Under the pieces are notes generated by a model, which worked only from the letters and a program-made list of their open reading frames with translations, was not told the origin of the DNA and ran no database searches. Shown here one piece after another: positions 1 to 7,653 of a stretch of DNA of 62,131 nucleotides (the stretch's first letter is position 1; each line of letters starts with the position of its first letter). Source of the stretch: Sulfurimonas sp. GTDB taxonomy: Bacteria > Campylobacterota > Campylobacteria > Campylobacterales > Sulfurimonadaceae. The stretch is from positions 1-62,131 of the forward strand of contig JAUZRZ010000077.1 of assembly GCA_030949945.1 (NCBI GenBank), written 5' to 3'. A program made the position numbers and the translations under genes.

Positions 1-42
1 ATTAACAGTGAATAGTTACATAAATTACAATGTTCTATGTGA

Positions 43-208
43 AGACAACGGCGAAGCTGAGCTCCATTAATGTGTATGTCGGAAAATTCGCTTGCGATTT
101 TCTGGGATAGACTTTGATGTGGGACTCCTGCCATTTGTTGTATGTAGCGTAGCGAAATACGACAAATGGCTGGTGGCACGCTGAAGCTCACAAGCTTCGC
201 CGTTGGAT
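43..208 (-). other. attC-like recombination site (putative)
   Basis: A perfect 13-bp inverted repeat pairs 46-58 (CAACGGCGAAGCT) with 193-205. Inside it a second stem pairs 59-63 with 185-189, leaving the bases ACA at 190-192 unpaired on one side only, like the extrahelical bases of attC sites. The centre carries another hairpin (130-170). Read on the - strand, one end is ATCCAAC, which fits the RYYYAAC core, while the other end is GTTGTCT, which fits GTTRRRY only in its GTT. It lies downstream of two cassette-like genes that point away from a broken integron integrase, which is where an attC belongs. Against it: the two arms pair without the usual central spacer. The assignment is an inference. 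Confidence 0.45.
130..170. repeat. Hairpin inside the attC-like element
   Basis: GCCATTTGT at 130-138 pairs with ACAAATGGC at 162-170. The stem continues through a T-G wobble into GTAT (140-143) with ATAC (157-160), for about 14 pairs around a short GC-containing loop. It would form the variable terminal structure if the surrounding element is an attC site. Confidence 0.6.
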
Positions 209-238
209 GCTCCCAGGCTCCGCGGGAAGCATCCAACG
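201..238. repeat. GC-rich hairpin
   Basis: CGTTGGATGCT (201-211) pairs perfectly with AGCATCCAACG (228-238). CCC at 212-214 then pairs with GGG at 224-226, leaving one bulged A at 227. Its ends are GTTGGAT and ATCCAAC, both of which match integron core consensus. It shares its left arm with the larger attC-like structure, so the two folds are mutually exclusive. Confidence 0.6.
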
Positions 239-247
239 GTCGGTCTT

Positions 248-283
248 GAGAAATAGTTTTCCCGCTAGGGTAAACTATTTCTC
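248..283 (-). repeat. Hairpin over the stop codon of the distal cassette gene
   Basis: GAGAAATAGTTT (248-259) pairs perfectly over 12 bp with AAACTATTTCTC (272-283). CCC (261-263) can pair with GGG (268-270) beyond one mismatch. The stop codon of the - strand gene lies inside the stem. There is no following T run, so it is not a standard Rho-independent terminator. Confidence 0.55.
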
Positions 284-599
284 TCCAAGTTTATATCTGT
301 ATGTACTTAAAAACCAGTCTTCTTTTGTTAATACCATACCAAAAGAAGCATTTTGAATCCAGTAACAACTTGAATAAGTTTCCACCCATCTTTATTCATT
401 TCTGGTAATGAACGACCTTGACACTTTCCACCTAAAAGTTTGACAGCATCACCAAGTTGAGCAACTGGTACTCCATTTTGGAAAATATTTTGATTTATTA
501 CTAGTGTATTCTTTTGAAAAACAAATTGTTTGTTCTATCTTTTGCATAAACTGTTGTCGACAATAATACAAACTATTGTTCCTAGAATGACTTTTTCAT
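275..599 (-). pseudogene. Cassette-like gene for a small exported protein (broken)
   Basis: Reading the - strand from an ATG at 599 behind a good AGGAG ribosome site gives, after restoring a base near 590, an N-terminus starting MKKVILGT that looks like a signal peptide ending near TTVYA. A second frame continues with QNGVPVAQLGDAVKLLGG and KCQGRSLPEMNKDGWKLIQV, and a third with MVLTKEDWFLSTYRYKLGEK before TAG at 275-277. At least three frameshifts interrupt about 105 codons. The pieces keep their order and have normal protein composition, so this was one gene. I do not recognise the family. It follows a second small exported-protein gene whose signal peptide is similar (both start MK-R/K-x-ILGT), and both lie on the array side of the broken integrase. 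Function is unknown; the protein was probably periplasmic. Confidence 0.5.
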
Positions 600-634
600 T
601 TCTAACTCCTATTAAATTTGACTATTTTATTTTA

Positions 635-852
635 TTACTTCTTATATGCTTTAATCAAAACTTTACTTGGAGCAATTTTTAAATCATTTATTGATGTAAA
701 TCTCTTATGTGTAACAAGTTTTCCATTTTTAAGTGGAGTATAATATGTAAAATCACCGTCCTTTAATATTGCCATACAGTTTTTACTGTAGCAGTTCCTG
801 AAAAAGCAAAACAACTACTTGCTATCAATGTTCCTAATATAATTCTCTTCAT
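635..852 (-). pseudogene. Cassette-like gene for a small exported protein (broken)
   Basis: The - strand ATG at 852 opens a clear signal peptide, MKRIILGTLIASSCFAF, which runs into a stop after TVKTVWQY. A one-base shift in the A run near 775 continues it as MAILKDGDFTYYTPLKNGK, LVTHKRFTSINDLKIAPSK and VLIKAYKK to TAA at 635-637, giving about 72 residues. The mature part is short, basic and has no motif I recognise. The gene is first behind the strong - strand promoter at 958-985 and is followed after about 35 bp by a second gene with a related signal peptide. Both would be exported. One indel could be a sequencing error, so the gene may be intact in the organism. Confidence 0.55.
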
Positions 853-957
853 ATAAGAGACCTCGAAAAAATTTAATTTACCAATTTACTTTCATAAATA
901 GGCATATTCAAATTACCATATAATGTGGTTCTTGGATATAACTATTTATCAACAAAC

Positions 958-985
958 ATTATATGCTAAAAACCTTAAATGTCAA
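958..985 (-). promoter_or_regulatory. Consensus sigma-70 promoter, candidate cassette promoter (Pc)
   Basis: On the - strand a perfect TTGACA (980-985) is separated by 16 bp from a perfect TATAAT (958-963). It fires leftward, away from the broken integrase and into the two small exported-protein genes, starting about 100 bp before the first ATG. That is the position and direction of a Pc promoter in an integron. Exact matches at both boxes are uncommon in this A/T-rich genome. Confidence 0.65.
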
Positions 986-986
986 T

Positions 987-1019
987 AATAACACTCAAGT
1001 GAAATAAGTGTTATTTTTT
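987..1019 (+). terminator. Terminator-like hairpin
   Basis: AATAACACT (987-995) pairs with AGTGTTATT (1007-1015) around an 11-nt loop, and T residues run on to 1019. In the + direction this has the shape of a Rho-independent terminator, but no + strand gene precedes it. It abuts the -35 box of the leftward promoter, so it could instead be a regulator site or a shield of the integrase from read-through. Confidence 0.4.
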
Positions 1020-1067
1020 GATATTAACTAAAAAATATGGCAAAATGCAATATTTTTTAGGAAATTA

Positions 1068-1174
1068 TATAATTTACAATACTATCCTGAAAAATGAAGT
1101 GTGTGTTATGTACTTTATATACCAATAATAGAACATTTTGTATGTTAATTGTTGAAATATTTTACATAACACAC
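1068..1174 (+). promoter_or_regulatory. Integrase leader with possible -10 box and long inverted repeat (attI candidate region)
   Basis: A TATAAT at 1068-1073 could serve as the -10 box for the integrase; no convincing -35 is seen. Downstream, GTGTGTTATGTA (1101-1112) is a perfect 12-bp inverted match to TACATAACACAC (1163-1174), enclosing 50 bp. This is where an attI site would be expected, between the integrase start and the first cassette. I cannot place an attI core: no clean GTTRRRY stands out. Confidence 0.35.
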
Positions 1175-1205
1175 ATAATGTTACTTAACTCAAGAGGTGA
1201 TTTAG

Positions 1206-2184
1206 GTGGAAATTAAGAAGAAACTATTAGACATTGTCCGTGATAAGATTCGATTTAAACATTATAGTTACTCTACTGAAAGAACTTATGTTCATTGGAT
1301 TAAGCAGTATATATTTTTTCATAATAAAAAGCACCCTATTGAGATGGCGAAAAGAGAGATTGAAGAGTATCTTGACTTCGTTAGCTGCTAAAAAGTGTAA
1401 GTCGCTAGTACTCAAAACCAAGCATTTTCTGCTATACTATTTTTATATAAAGAGGTATTAGGAGTTGATACTAGAGAGTGGAATATTCAGGCCCTTAGAG
1501 CACAAGAGAGAAAGCATATACCTGTTGTTTTAACAAAAGATGAAGTACGAATATGTACTGCAAAATTTGAATGGTATGTTATAACCTTGTGATCTATGCT
1601 AATGTATGGATGTGGTCTAAGAATGAGTGAGGTGTTAAATATTCGACTCAAAGATATCGATTTAGGATTTGATAAAGTTGTATATTTGGGATTACTAAAT
1701 CTTTAAAAGACAGAACTGTTCCTTTGCCTATAAAACTAAAAGATGAACTACTTGTAGCAAGTCAAATGAAGATGTAAGTAAATTCACAAAAAGACTTATG
1801 AGAAATGGTTTTGGTTCAGTCTATCTACCTTTCGCTTATGAAAAGAAATATCCAAAAGCAAAACTTGAGACTAAATGGCAATACCTATTTCCTATGACCA
1901 ATATATCAAAAGATCCAAGAAGCGATATAAAACGTCGACACCATTTACACCCACAGACATTAGGTCGAAACATAAAAATAGCTGCACAAAAAGCAAACCT
2001 TAATAAACGAGTAACTTCACATATATTTAGACACTCTTATGCAACTCATTTACTACAAGCTGGAATAGACCTAAGAAGCATTCAAGAATTATTAGGGCAT
2101 AAATCTGTTGAAACAACTATGATTTATACCCATATCATTGCCGAACTCAACAAGCCAAAACTCATAAGTCCACTAGACTTTTAA
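1206..2184 (+). pseudogene. intI: Integron integrase IntI (degenerate)
   Basis: A GTG at 1206 behind AGAGGTG opens a tyrosine-recombinase N-terminal domain (SYSTERTYVHWIKQYIFFHN). After several frame changes the text continues with AFSAILFLYKEVLGVDTREW, MLMYGCGLRMSEVLNIRLKD (first catalytic Arg), [11 protein letters not shown], and an intact stretch from 1798 to 2184. That last part holds the integron-specific insert between patches II and III ([15 protein letters not shown] then [10 protein letters not shown]) and the catalytic [26 protein letters not shown]. The insert separates IntI from XerC/XerD and phage integrases. At least five indels or stops lie between 1380 and 1800, so no functional protein is made as sequenced. 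IntI recombines attC with attI sites to capture gene cassettes; the small genes and palindrome to the left fit its array. Identity is confident, and whether it is decayed or badly sequenced is open. Confidence 0.85.
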
Positions 2185-2195
2185 AAGGAAAGAAA

Positions 2196-3730
2196 ATGAT
2201 AGAGAGATTTTACCTCAAAGATTACCTTAGTTTTAAAGAGACAGAACTTAACTTGAGCACGGGGCTTGTTGTATTTACTGGTCCTAGTGGAAGCGGTAAG
2301 TCTATACTTATGGAGTCTATACTTTCCTCTTTGGGTGGGGCAACTTGTGATGCGGCTCTTTGTGAGTCTAGTGTTACCTGGGATATAAACGCAGATGAGA
2401 CAGGTATTGAAAACGATGAGATAAATGTTTTTAAACACATAAAAAAGGGGAACTCTCGTTACTTTGTAAACAACCAGAGTCTATCTCGTAAGGCTATTGG
2501 TTCTATCGCTTCTGACTATCTTCGACATTTGAGCCTTAAAGATTTTAGTGATTTTGAAAATGAAAATCTTCTTAGTATTATAGATGATAGAATATCTTCA
2601 AAATCTAAAAAAATCATTAGCTTAAAAGAGAAGTTTGCTAAAAGTTTTTAGAGTACTCTGAGGTAAAAAAAGAGCTAAAAAAAGTTGAAGAAGAAGAGAA
2701 AAAGATAGTCGAGTTAAAAGAGTTTGCTGCGTTTGAGATAAAAAAAATAGAAGACATTAACCCAGTGATAGGGGAAGATGAAGAACTCTTACTCATAAAA
2801 AAAGAGCTTTCTCGTAAAGAGAAGGTTTTAGAGTCATTAGAATCAGCACAAGAGATATTTAACTACGAACATCTTGTTACTTCTGCCCTGAACTCCCTTG
2901 AAGTTGAGAGTAGCTTCTTTGATGATGCTATGAATGAGCTTCGTGCACACTTTGACTCAGCTACTGAAAGGTTTAGTGCTCTTGAGGATGTAGATATAGA
3001 AGAGGTGCTTAACCGTGTAGAAGAGATAAGTGGACTCAAACGCCGTTATGGAAGTATAGATGAAGCTCTAGCATATAAAGAACAAAAAAAATTAGAACTT
3101 CAAAAGTATGAGAACATAGAGGTGGCAAAAAGTGACCTGCAAGATAGATACAATCTCTTAGAACAACTGATAGAGAGTTTAGCAACAGAGATAAGCGGAC
3201 TAAGAGAAAAAGAGCTAACAAGCTTTACAAAAGCACTTAATAGCTACCTTAAAGACCTCTACCTTCGTGATGCCTCACTCAGACTTCAAAAAACCGAGTA
3301 TTCACTCTCTGGTTGTGATCTTTTAAGCATAAAGCTCAACGACACTGAACTCTCAAAAATAAGTACAGGTGAGTTTAACCGTCTGCGTTTAGCCATCTTA
3401 GCACTAAAGTCTGAGTTTATGAGTAAGAATGGTGGTGTTTTAATGCTTGATGAGATAGATGCTAACCTCAGTGGTGAAGAGTCCATGTCTGTGGCAAAAG
3501 TCCTTCGTAAACTCTCTGCGCATTTTCAGATATTTGTCATCTCCCATCAACCACAACTTACTTCCATGGGAAATCAGCACTTTTTAGTCTATAAAGATGG
3601 TACTATTTCAAAAACAAAAGAGTTAAACTTAGAAGAGCGAGTCCATGAAATAGCCCGAATAATAAGTGGTGAAAACATCTCAGACGAAGCTAAAAAGTTT
3701 GCTCGTGAATTACTAGAGGCACATAAATGA
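2196..3730 (+). CDS. recN: DNA repair ATPase RecN (frameshifted)
   Basis: RecN is an SMC-like ATPase that acts at double-strand breaks in recombinational repair. The first 151 codons carry the Walker A motif GPSGSGKS near residue 30. The frame breaks in the run AAAAGTTTTTAG at about 2640. One added base restores KFLEYSEVKKELKKVEEEEK, a coiled coil that runs on into the second half. That half ends with the ABC signature STGEFNRLRLAI and Walker B VLMLDEIDANLSG, then a His-loop region VISHQPQL. The combined length of about 511 residues suits RecN from this phylum. The ATG follows AAGGAAAG, and the stop overlaps the tatD start (ATGA), so the two genes are translationally coupled. A homopolymer indel, probably a sequencing error, is the likely cause of the break. 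Confidence 0.88.
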
Positions 3731-4500
3731 TAATAGATACACATATACACTTAGATGATAGTCGTTATGATGAAGACTTAGCCGATATGCTTTCTCGTGC
3801 GAGAGAGGGCGGTGTCCAACGATTTATAATACCTGGAGCGGATGCAAGCACTATAGATAAAGCTGTAAAAATAGCTGAAACATTTGATGATGTCTTTTTT
3901 GCAGTGGGCATTCATCCTTATGACAAGGCTCAGTTTGATTCTCTTGATTTTGAAAAGTATGTACACCATAAAAAGTGTGTAGCTATCGGTGAGTGCGGGC
4001 TTGATTACTTTAGACTTGAGGGTACTCAAGAAGAGATAAACGCAGACAAAGAGGAGCAAAAAAGAGTTTTTCGTGCACAAATAGAACTAGCAAAAAAATA
4101 TCAAAAACCACTTATAGTTCATGTAAGAGATGCTTCTCGTGACTCTAAAGCTCTTATGTTGGAGTGTAATGTTGGTGAAGTTGGTGGAGTACTGCACTGC
4201 TTTAATGCAGATGAAGAACTTTTAAGTCTAGCAAATGAAGGCTTTTATTTCGGAATAGGTGGTGTTTTGACATTTAAAAATGCTAAAAAACTCATAAATG
4301 TTTTACCTAAAATCCCAATGCAAAAACTTATCATCGAAACGGATGGACCATATCTAACTCCAATGCCTCACCGTGGAGAGAGGAATGAGCCACTCTATAC
4401 TACCTTTGTAGCACAAAAAATGTCTGAAGTTTTAGAGATACCTCTTGAGAGTATTAAAGATTTAACTACTAAAAATGCTCAAAAATTATTTTCTATTTGA
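3727..4500 (+). CDS. tatD: TatD family metal-dependent hydrolase / DNase
   Basis: This 257-residue protein is a TIM-barrel amidohydrolase of the TatD/YcfH family, metal-dependent 3'-5' exonucleases linked to DNA repair and quality control. The metal ligands are visible in order: THIHLD at residues 5-10, GECGLDY near 93, HVRDAS near 131, LHCFNA near 157 and ETDGPYLTP near 208. Length is normal for the family and the frame is intact. The ATG overlaps the recN stop by four bases, giving a recN-tatD operon. The substrate of individual TatD proteins is rarely proven, so the exact role stays general. Confidence 0.9.
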   Translation: MIIDTHIHLDDSRYDEDLADMLSRAREGGVQRFIIPGADASTIDKAVKIAETFDDVFFAVGIHPYDKAQFDSLDFEKYVHHKKCVAIGECGLDYFRLEGTQEEINADKEEQKRVFRAQIELAKKYQKPLIVHVRDASRDSKALMLECNVGEVGGVLHCFNADEELLSLANEGFYFGIGGVLTFKNAKKLINVLPKIPMQKLIIETDGPYLTPMPHRGERNEPLYTTFVAQKMSEVLEIPLESIKDLTTKNAQKLFSI

Positions 4501-4565
4501 GTCTTTATATTTAGGTTAATGCAAATTTAGATAAAATCTATCTAAAATTAAAATAAAAGTTATGT

Positions 4566-5795
4566 ATGTATAGATATTTTTTAACACTTCTTTTTCCTTT
4601 GTTACTTCTTGCGAACTTGACCTATGAGTCTAACTTTAACAAAGAGTTAGCACTCCTAGACTCTTTTGATATAGAGCCATCTTTTCTTTATGACCCTATA
4701 ATGAATGACATGCGCACAAAAAATAGCTCCATTAAAAAAAGTAAACACTTTTTTAGAACTATGGATAATGCATATGTTTTTATACCTGCGATTAAAAACA
4801 CTCTTACAAAATACAATGTTCCTCAAGAGTTTTTGTATCTTGCTATGGCAGAGTCAAACTTTAAAACGAGAGCATATTCTAACAAAAGAGCCGCTGGGCT
4901 TTGGCAGTTTATGCCAAAAACTGGACGAGTGTATCATCTTAAGATAGATGAGTATGTAGATGAGAGACGAGACTTGATAAAGTCTACAGAGGCTGCAGCA
5001 AAGTACTTATCATCTCTGCATAAACGTTTTGGAAAATGGTATTTAGCTGCTATTGCTTATAACTGTGGTGGTGGAAGATTAAACCATGCTATAAAAAAAG
5101 CTGGTAGCGATAAACTTTCTATTTTACTTGATGAAAAGAAAAAGTACATTCCAAGGGAGAGTCGTAACTATATTAGAAAAATTGTTGCCTTAGCCCTTAT
5201 TGGAACAGATGAGCAACATCTTTTATCTAGTGAGTATGAGCACTTACTTAATCGTGCAAATGCCTACTCTATCTCTACTGTTAAAATATCAAGTGGTGAG
5301 TCCCTTAAGCGTTTAGCAAAGCTTATAGAGATGCCACTCAAAGATTTAAAAAATTTAAATAGACACTTGAAATATGACTTTGTACCTCCATATGCAAAAA
5401 ATTATGATGTTTATATACCTTATATCAAGCTAGTAGATTTTAAACGCAAGTATTACAAAGCACCTATGCAAAATATCTATAAAATTCATGTAGTAAAAAG
5501 TGGAGATAATCTCTCTTACATAGGACATAGATATGGAGTTTCTTATAGAGTTATCAAAGACTTCAATCATCTTAAAAACAACAACTTAAGACTAAAACAA
5601 AAGTTAATCATACCAATAGCAAAAAATAGTCATAGAAAAAAACTCAATACAAAAAATTATTACATGGTTAAACGTGGAGATTCTCTTGAGTCTATATCTC
5701 GTGCACATAAGGTTAGCATTAGAAATATCAAGTCTCAAAACCATATTAAAGGCTCTCTTATTAAAATTGGAGAGAGGTTAAAGATATATGAGTAA
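4566..5795 (+). CDS. mltD: Membrane-bound lytic murein transglycosylase D with LysM domains
   Basis: MltD-type enzymes cut the glycan strands of peptidoglycan, leaving 1,6-anhydro ends. The N-terminus is a signal peptide (MYRYFLTLLFPLLLLANLTY). An SLT domain follows, with the catalytic Glu in AMAESNFKTRAYS at residue 96, then AAGLWQFMPKTGR and AIAYNCGGGRLN. Two C-terminal LysM modules (VVKSGDNLSYIGHRYGV near 310; VKRGDSLESISRAHKV near 367) bind glycan. An earlier LysM-like stretch sits near 237. No lipobox is obvious, so it may be soluble in the periplasm. The stop overlaps the rlpA start by eight bases, pairing two glycan-cleaving enzymes. Confidence 0.9.
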   Translation: MYRYFLTLLFPLLLLANLTYESNFNKELALLDSFDIEPSFLYDPIMNDMRTKNSSIKKSKHFFRTMDNAYVFIPAIKNTLTKYNVPQEFLYLAMAESNFKTRAYSNKRAAGLWQFMPKTGRVYHLKIDEYVDERRDLIKSTEAAAKYLSSLHKRFGKWYLAAIAYNCGGGRLNHAIKKAGSDKLSILLDEKKKYIPRESRNYIRKIVALALIGTDEQHLLSSEYEHLLNRANAYSISTVKISSGESLKRLAKLIEMPLKDLKNLNRHLKYDFVPPYAKNYDVYIPYIKLVDFKRKYYKAPMQNIYKIHVVKSGDNLSYIGHRYGVSYRVIKDFNHLKNNNLRLKQKLIIPIAKNSHRKKLNTKNYYMVKRGDSLESISRAHKVSIRNIKSQNHIKGSLIKIGERLKIYE

Positions 5796-6564
5796 ACTAT
5801 ATGTAGTCATTATACTTCTGTTTATTTTAGGTATGAGTGCTTGTAGTACTAGAGGGAAGGGTGTTTATAGACATGTAAACAATTCTACTTCAAAATCTTA
5901 TGCTTCAGATAAAAAAAGCTATTCTCATCCGACTATGAGACCTTATACTATTCGAGGAATTAAGTACTATCCAACTGTTGTGAGTGTTGGGGATACTTTT
6001 AGAGGAAATGCCTCATGGTATGGTCCTGATTTTCACGGAAAACTTACATCAAATGGTGAAACATATGATATGCACGGTATGACAGCAGCACACAAAACGC
6101 TACCTATGAACACTATTGTAAAAGTAACAAATCGTAGAAATGGTTTGAGTACTGTAGTGCGAATTAACGATAGAGGTCCATTTGTTGCTACAAGGATTAT
6201 AGACCTCTCAAATAAAGCGGCACATCAAATAGATATGGTCGGGCAAGGAACAGCACCTGTAACATTAGAAATTTTAGGCTTTGAGACAAAAGGTAAAAAG
6301 AAAATTCCTACAAAGAAAGAGATGAAGAGAGCACCACAGAAAAAATCTATTGGTAACTTTGCCTTACAAATAGCATCCTTCTCTAAGGTAGATGGAGCTT
6401 TATCTACACAAGAAAAATACGACCATACAGATGGATATACAACTATTATTAAAGATGTAGAAACACAAAATGGACGAATGTTTAAAGTTGTACTCACAGG
6501 ATTTAAAAGTGAAAAAGAAGCTCGAGACTACAAGAAAAACAGTATTTTCAAAAAGCATTTATAA
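5788..6564 (+). CDS. rlpA: Septal ring lytic transglycosylase RlpA (SPOR domain lipoprotein)
   Basis: RlpA cleaves denuded glycan strands and is brought to the septum by its SPOR domain. The signal peptide ends in a lipobox, LGMSAC, with Cys19 as the lipidated residue. The double-psi beta-barrel follows from about 72: GNASWYGPDFHGKLTSNGE, then MTAAHKTLPMNT and VVRINDRGPF, which carry the family's catalytic residues. A SPOR domain begins near 190 (NFALQIASFSKVDGA). At 258 residues it is typical for the phylum. It overlaps mltD and sits 15 bp before hisB. Outer-membrane attachment is predicted from the lipobox. Confidence 0.9.
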   Translation: MSKLYVVIILLFILGMSACSTRGKGVYRHVNNSTSKSYASDKKSYSHPTMRPYTIRGIKYYPTVVSVGDTFRGNASWYGPDFHGKLTSNGETYDMHGMTAAHKTLPMNTIVKVTNRRNGLSTVVRINDRGPFVATRIIDLSNKAAHQIDMVGQGTAPVTLEILGFETKGKKKIPTKKEMKRAPQKKSIGNFALQIASFSKVDGALSTQEKYDHTDGYTTIIKDVETQNGRMFKVVLTGFKSEKEARDYKKNSIFKKHL

Positions 6565-6579
6565 TAAAAGAGGACTAAT

Positions 6580-7152
6580 ATGATAAGTAAAACAAGAACA
6601 ACAAAAGAGACAGATATAACAGTTAGCCTAGACCTAAACGGCACTGGAAAAGCTACTATAGATACAGGTGTTGGTTTTTTAGACCATATGCTTGAGAGTT
6701 TTTCTAAGCATTCCCTTATTGACATTAACATTAGCTGTAAAGGTGATACTCATATAGATGATCACCATAGTGTGGAAGATATTGGTATAGTGCTTGGTTC
6801 ACTTCTTGCACAAACACTCTATCCTGTTAAAGGCATGGAACGTTTTGGAAGTGCTAATATTGTTATGGATGAAGCCTGCGTTTCATGTGATTTAGACCTT
6901 AGCAATCGTCCATTTTTAGTGTTTAAACTCTCTCCTACTGGAAAAGTTGGAAACTTTGATACAGAACTTGTAGAAGAGTTTTTTCGTGCTTTTGTGTTAA
7001 ACGCAAGGATTTCTGCACATATTATTGAGCTACGTGGAAAGAATAAGCACCATATTATTGAGGCTGCGTTTAAGTCTCTAGCAGTTGCCCTTCGTCGTGC
7101 TACAACAAAAAATGAACGCATAGGAACACCAAGTACTAAAGGGACTTTATGA
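6580..7152 (+). CDS. hisB: Imidazoleglycerol-phosphate dehydratase
   Basis: HisB dehydrates imidazole glycerol phosphate to imidazole acetol phosphate, step six of histidine synthesis, in the cytoplasm. The two metal-binding repeats are present: DHHSVEDIGIVLG near residue 66 and HHIIEAAFKSLAVALR near 155. TGVGFLDHMLESFSKHS lies near 29. The 190-residue length matches the monofunctional dehydratase, without the phosphatase domain of the enterobacterial fusion. The other his genes are not in this window, so the pathway is scattered. The gene ends four bases into kdsC. Confidence 0.93.
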   Translation: MISKTRTTKETDITVSLDLNGTGKATIDTGVGFLDHMLESFSKHSLIDINISCKGDTHIDDHHSVEDIGIVLGSLLAQTLYPVKGMERFGSANIVMDEACVSCDLDLSNRPFLVFKLSPTGKVGNFDTELVEEFFRAFVLNARISAHIIELRGKNKHHIIEAAFKSLAVALRRATTKNERIGTPSTKGTL

Positions 7153-7643
7153 TTAAACTTCTTGTTTTAGATGTTGATGGTTGCCTTAGTGATGGTGGAC
7201 TTACTTACTCTAGTGATGGAGTAGAGAGTAAGACATTTAATGTAAAAGATGGTCTAGGTATCACCACTTGGATTAAACTCGGACATCAAGTTGCTATAAT
7301 CACTGGACGAAAATCTGAAATAGTTAAACGCAGAGCACAAGAGTTAGGCATACAGAACTTACATCAAGGCATAAAAGATAAAGACAGAGTAATCAAAGAA
7401 ATCATAAACTCTTTAGGCTTACATATGTTTGAAGTTGCAGCTATTGGTGATGATTTAAACGACTACAATATGCTTAAACTTGTTGGCCGTAGTTTTACAC
7501 CTGCTGATGGGGTAAAAGAGATACAAGAGATAGTTGATACAACTCTTATAAATAAAGGGGGAGAGGGTGCTGTTCGTGAAATGATAGATATTATAGTAAC
7601 CCAGAACGACCAAAAAGACTCCTTTATTCCGTGTGTGGACTAA
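7149..7643 (+). CDS. kdsC: KDO 8-phosphate phosphatase KdsC (HAD family)
   Basis: KdsC removes phosphate from 3-deoxy-D-manno-octulosonate 8-phosphate to give KDO for the LPS inner core. The HAD nucleophile motif VLDVDGCLSDG lies at residues 6-16, the lysine loop near KDKDRVIKE, and the third motif IGDDLNDYNML near 101. Length, 164 residues, is typical of this cap-less tetrameric subclass. It is translationally coupled to hisB upstream and followed directly by lptC and lptA, so LPS synthesis and LPS export genes are adjacent. Confidence 0.92.
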   Translation: MIKLLVLDVDGCLSDGGLTYSSDGVESKTFNVKDGLGITTWIKLGHQVAIITGRKSEIVKRRAQELGIQNLHQGIKDKDRVIKEIINSLGLHMFEVAAIGDDLNDYNMLKLVGRSFTPADGVKEIQEIVDTTLINKGGEGAVREMIDIIVTQNDQKDSFIPCVD

Positions 7644-7653
7644 GGAGTAAACT

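Noticed and set aside
1206..2184. XerC/XerD or phage integrase
   Set aside because: The insert with [13 protein letters not shown] and RRHHLH between patches II and III is specific to integron integrases.
2640..2770. Programmed frameshifting in recN
   Set aside because: No slippery heptamer with a downstream structure is evident, and similar breaks occur in many unrelated genes here.
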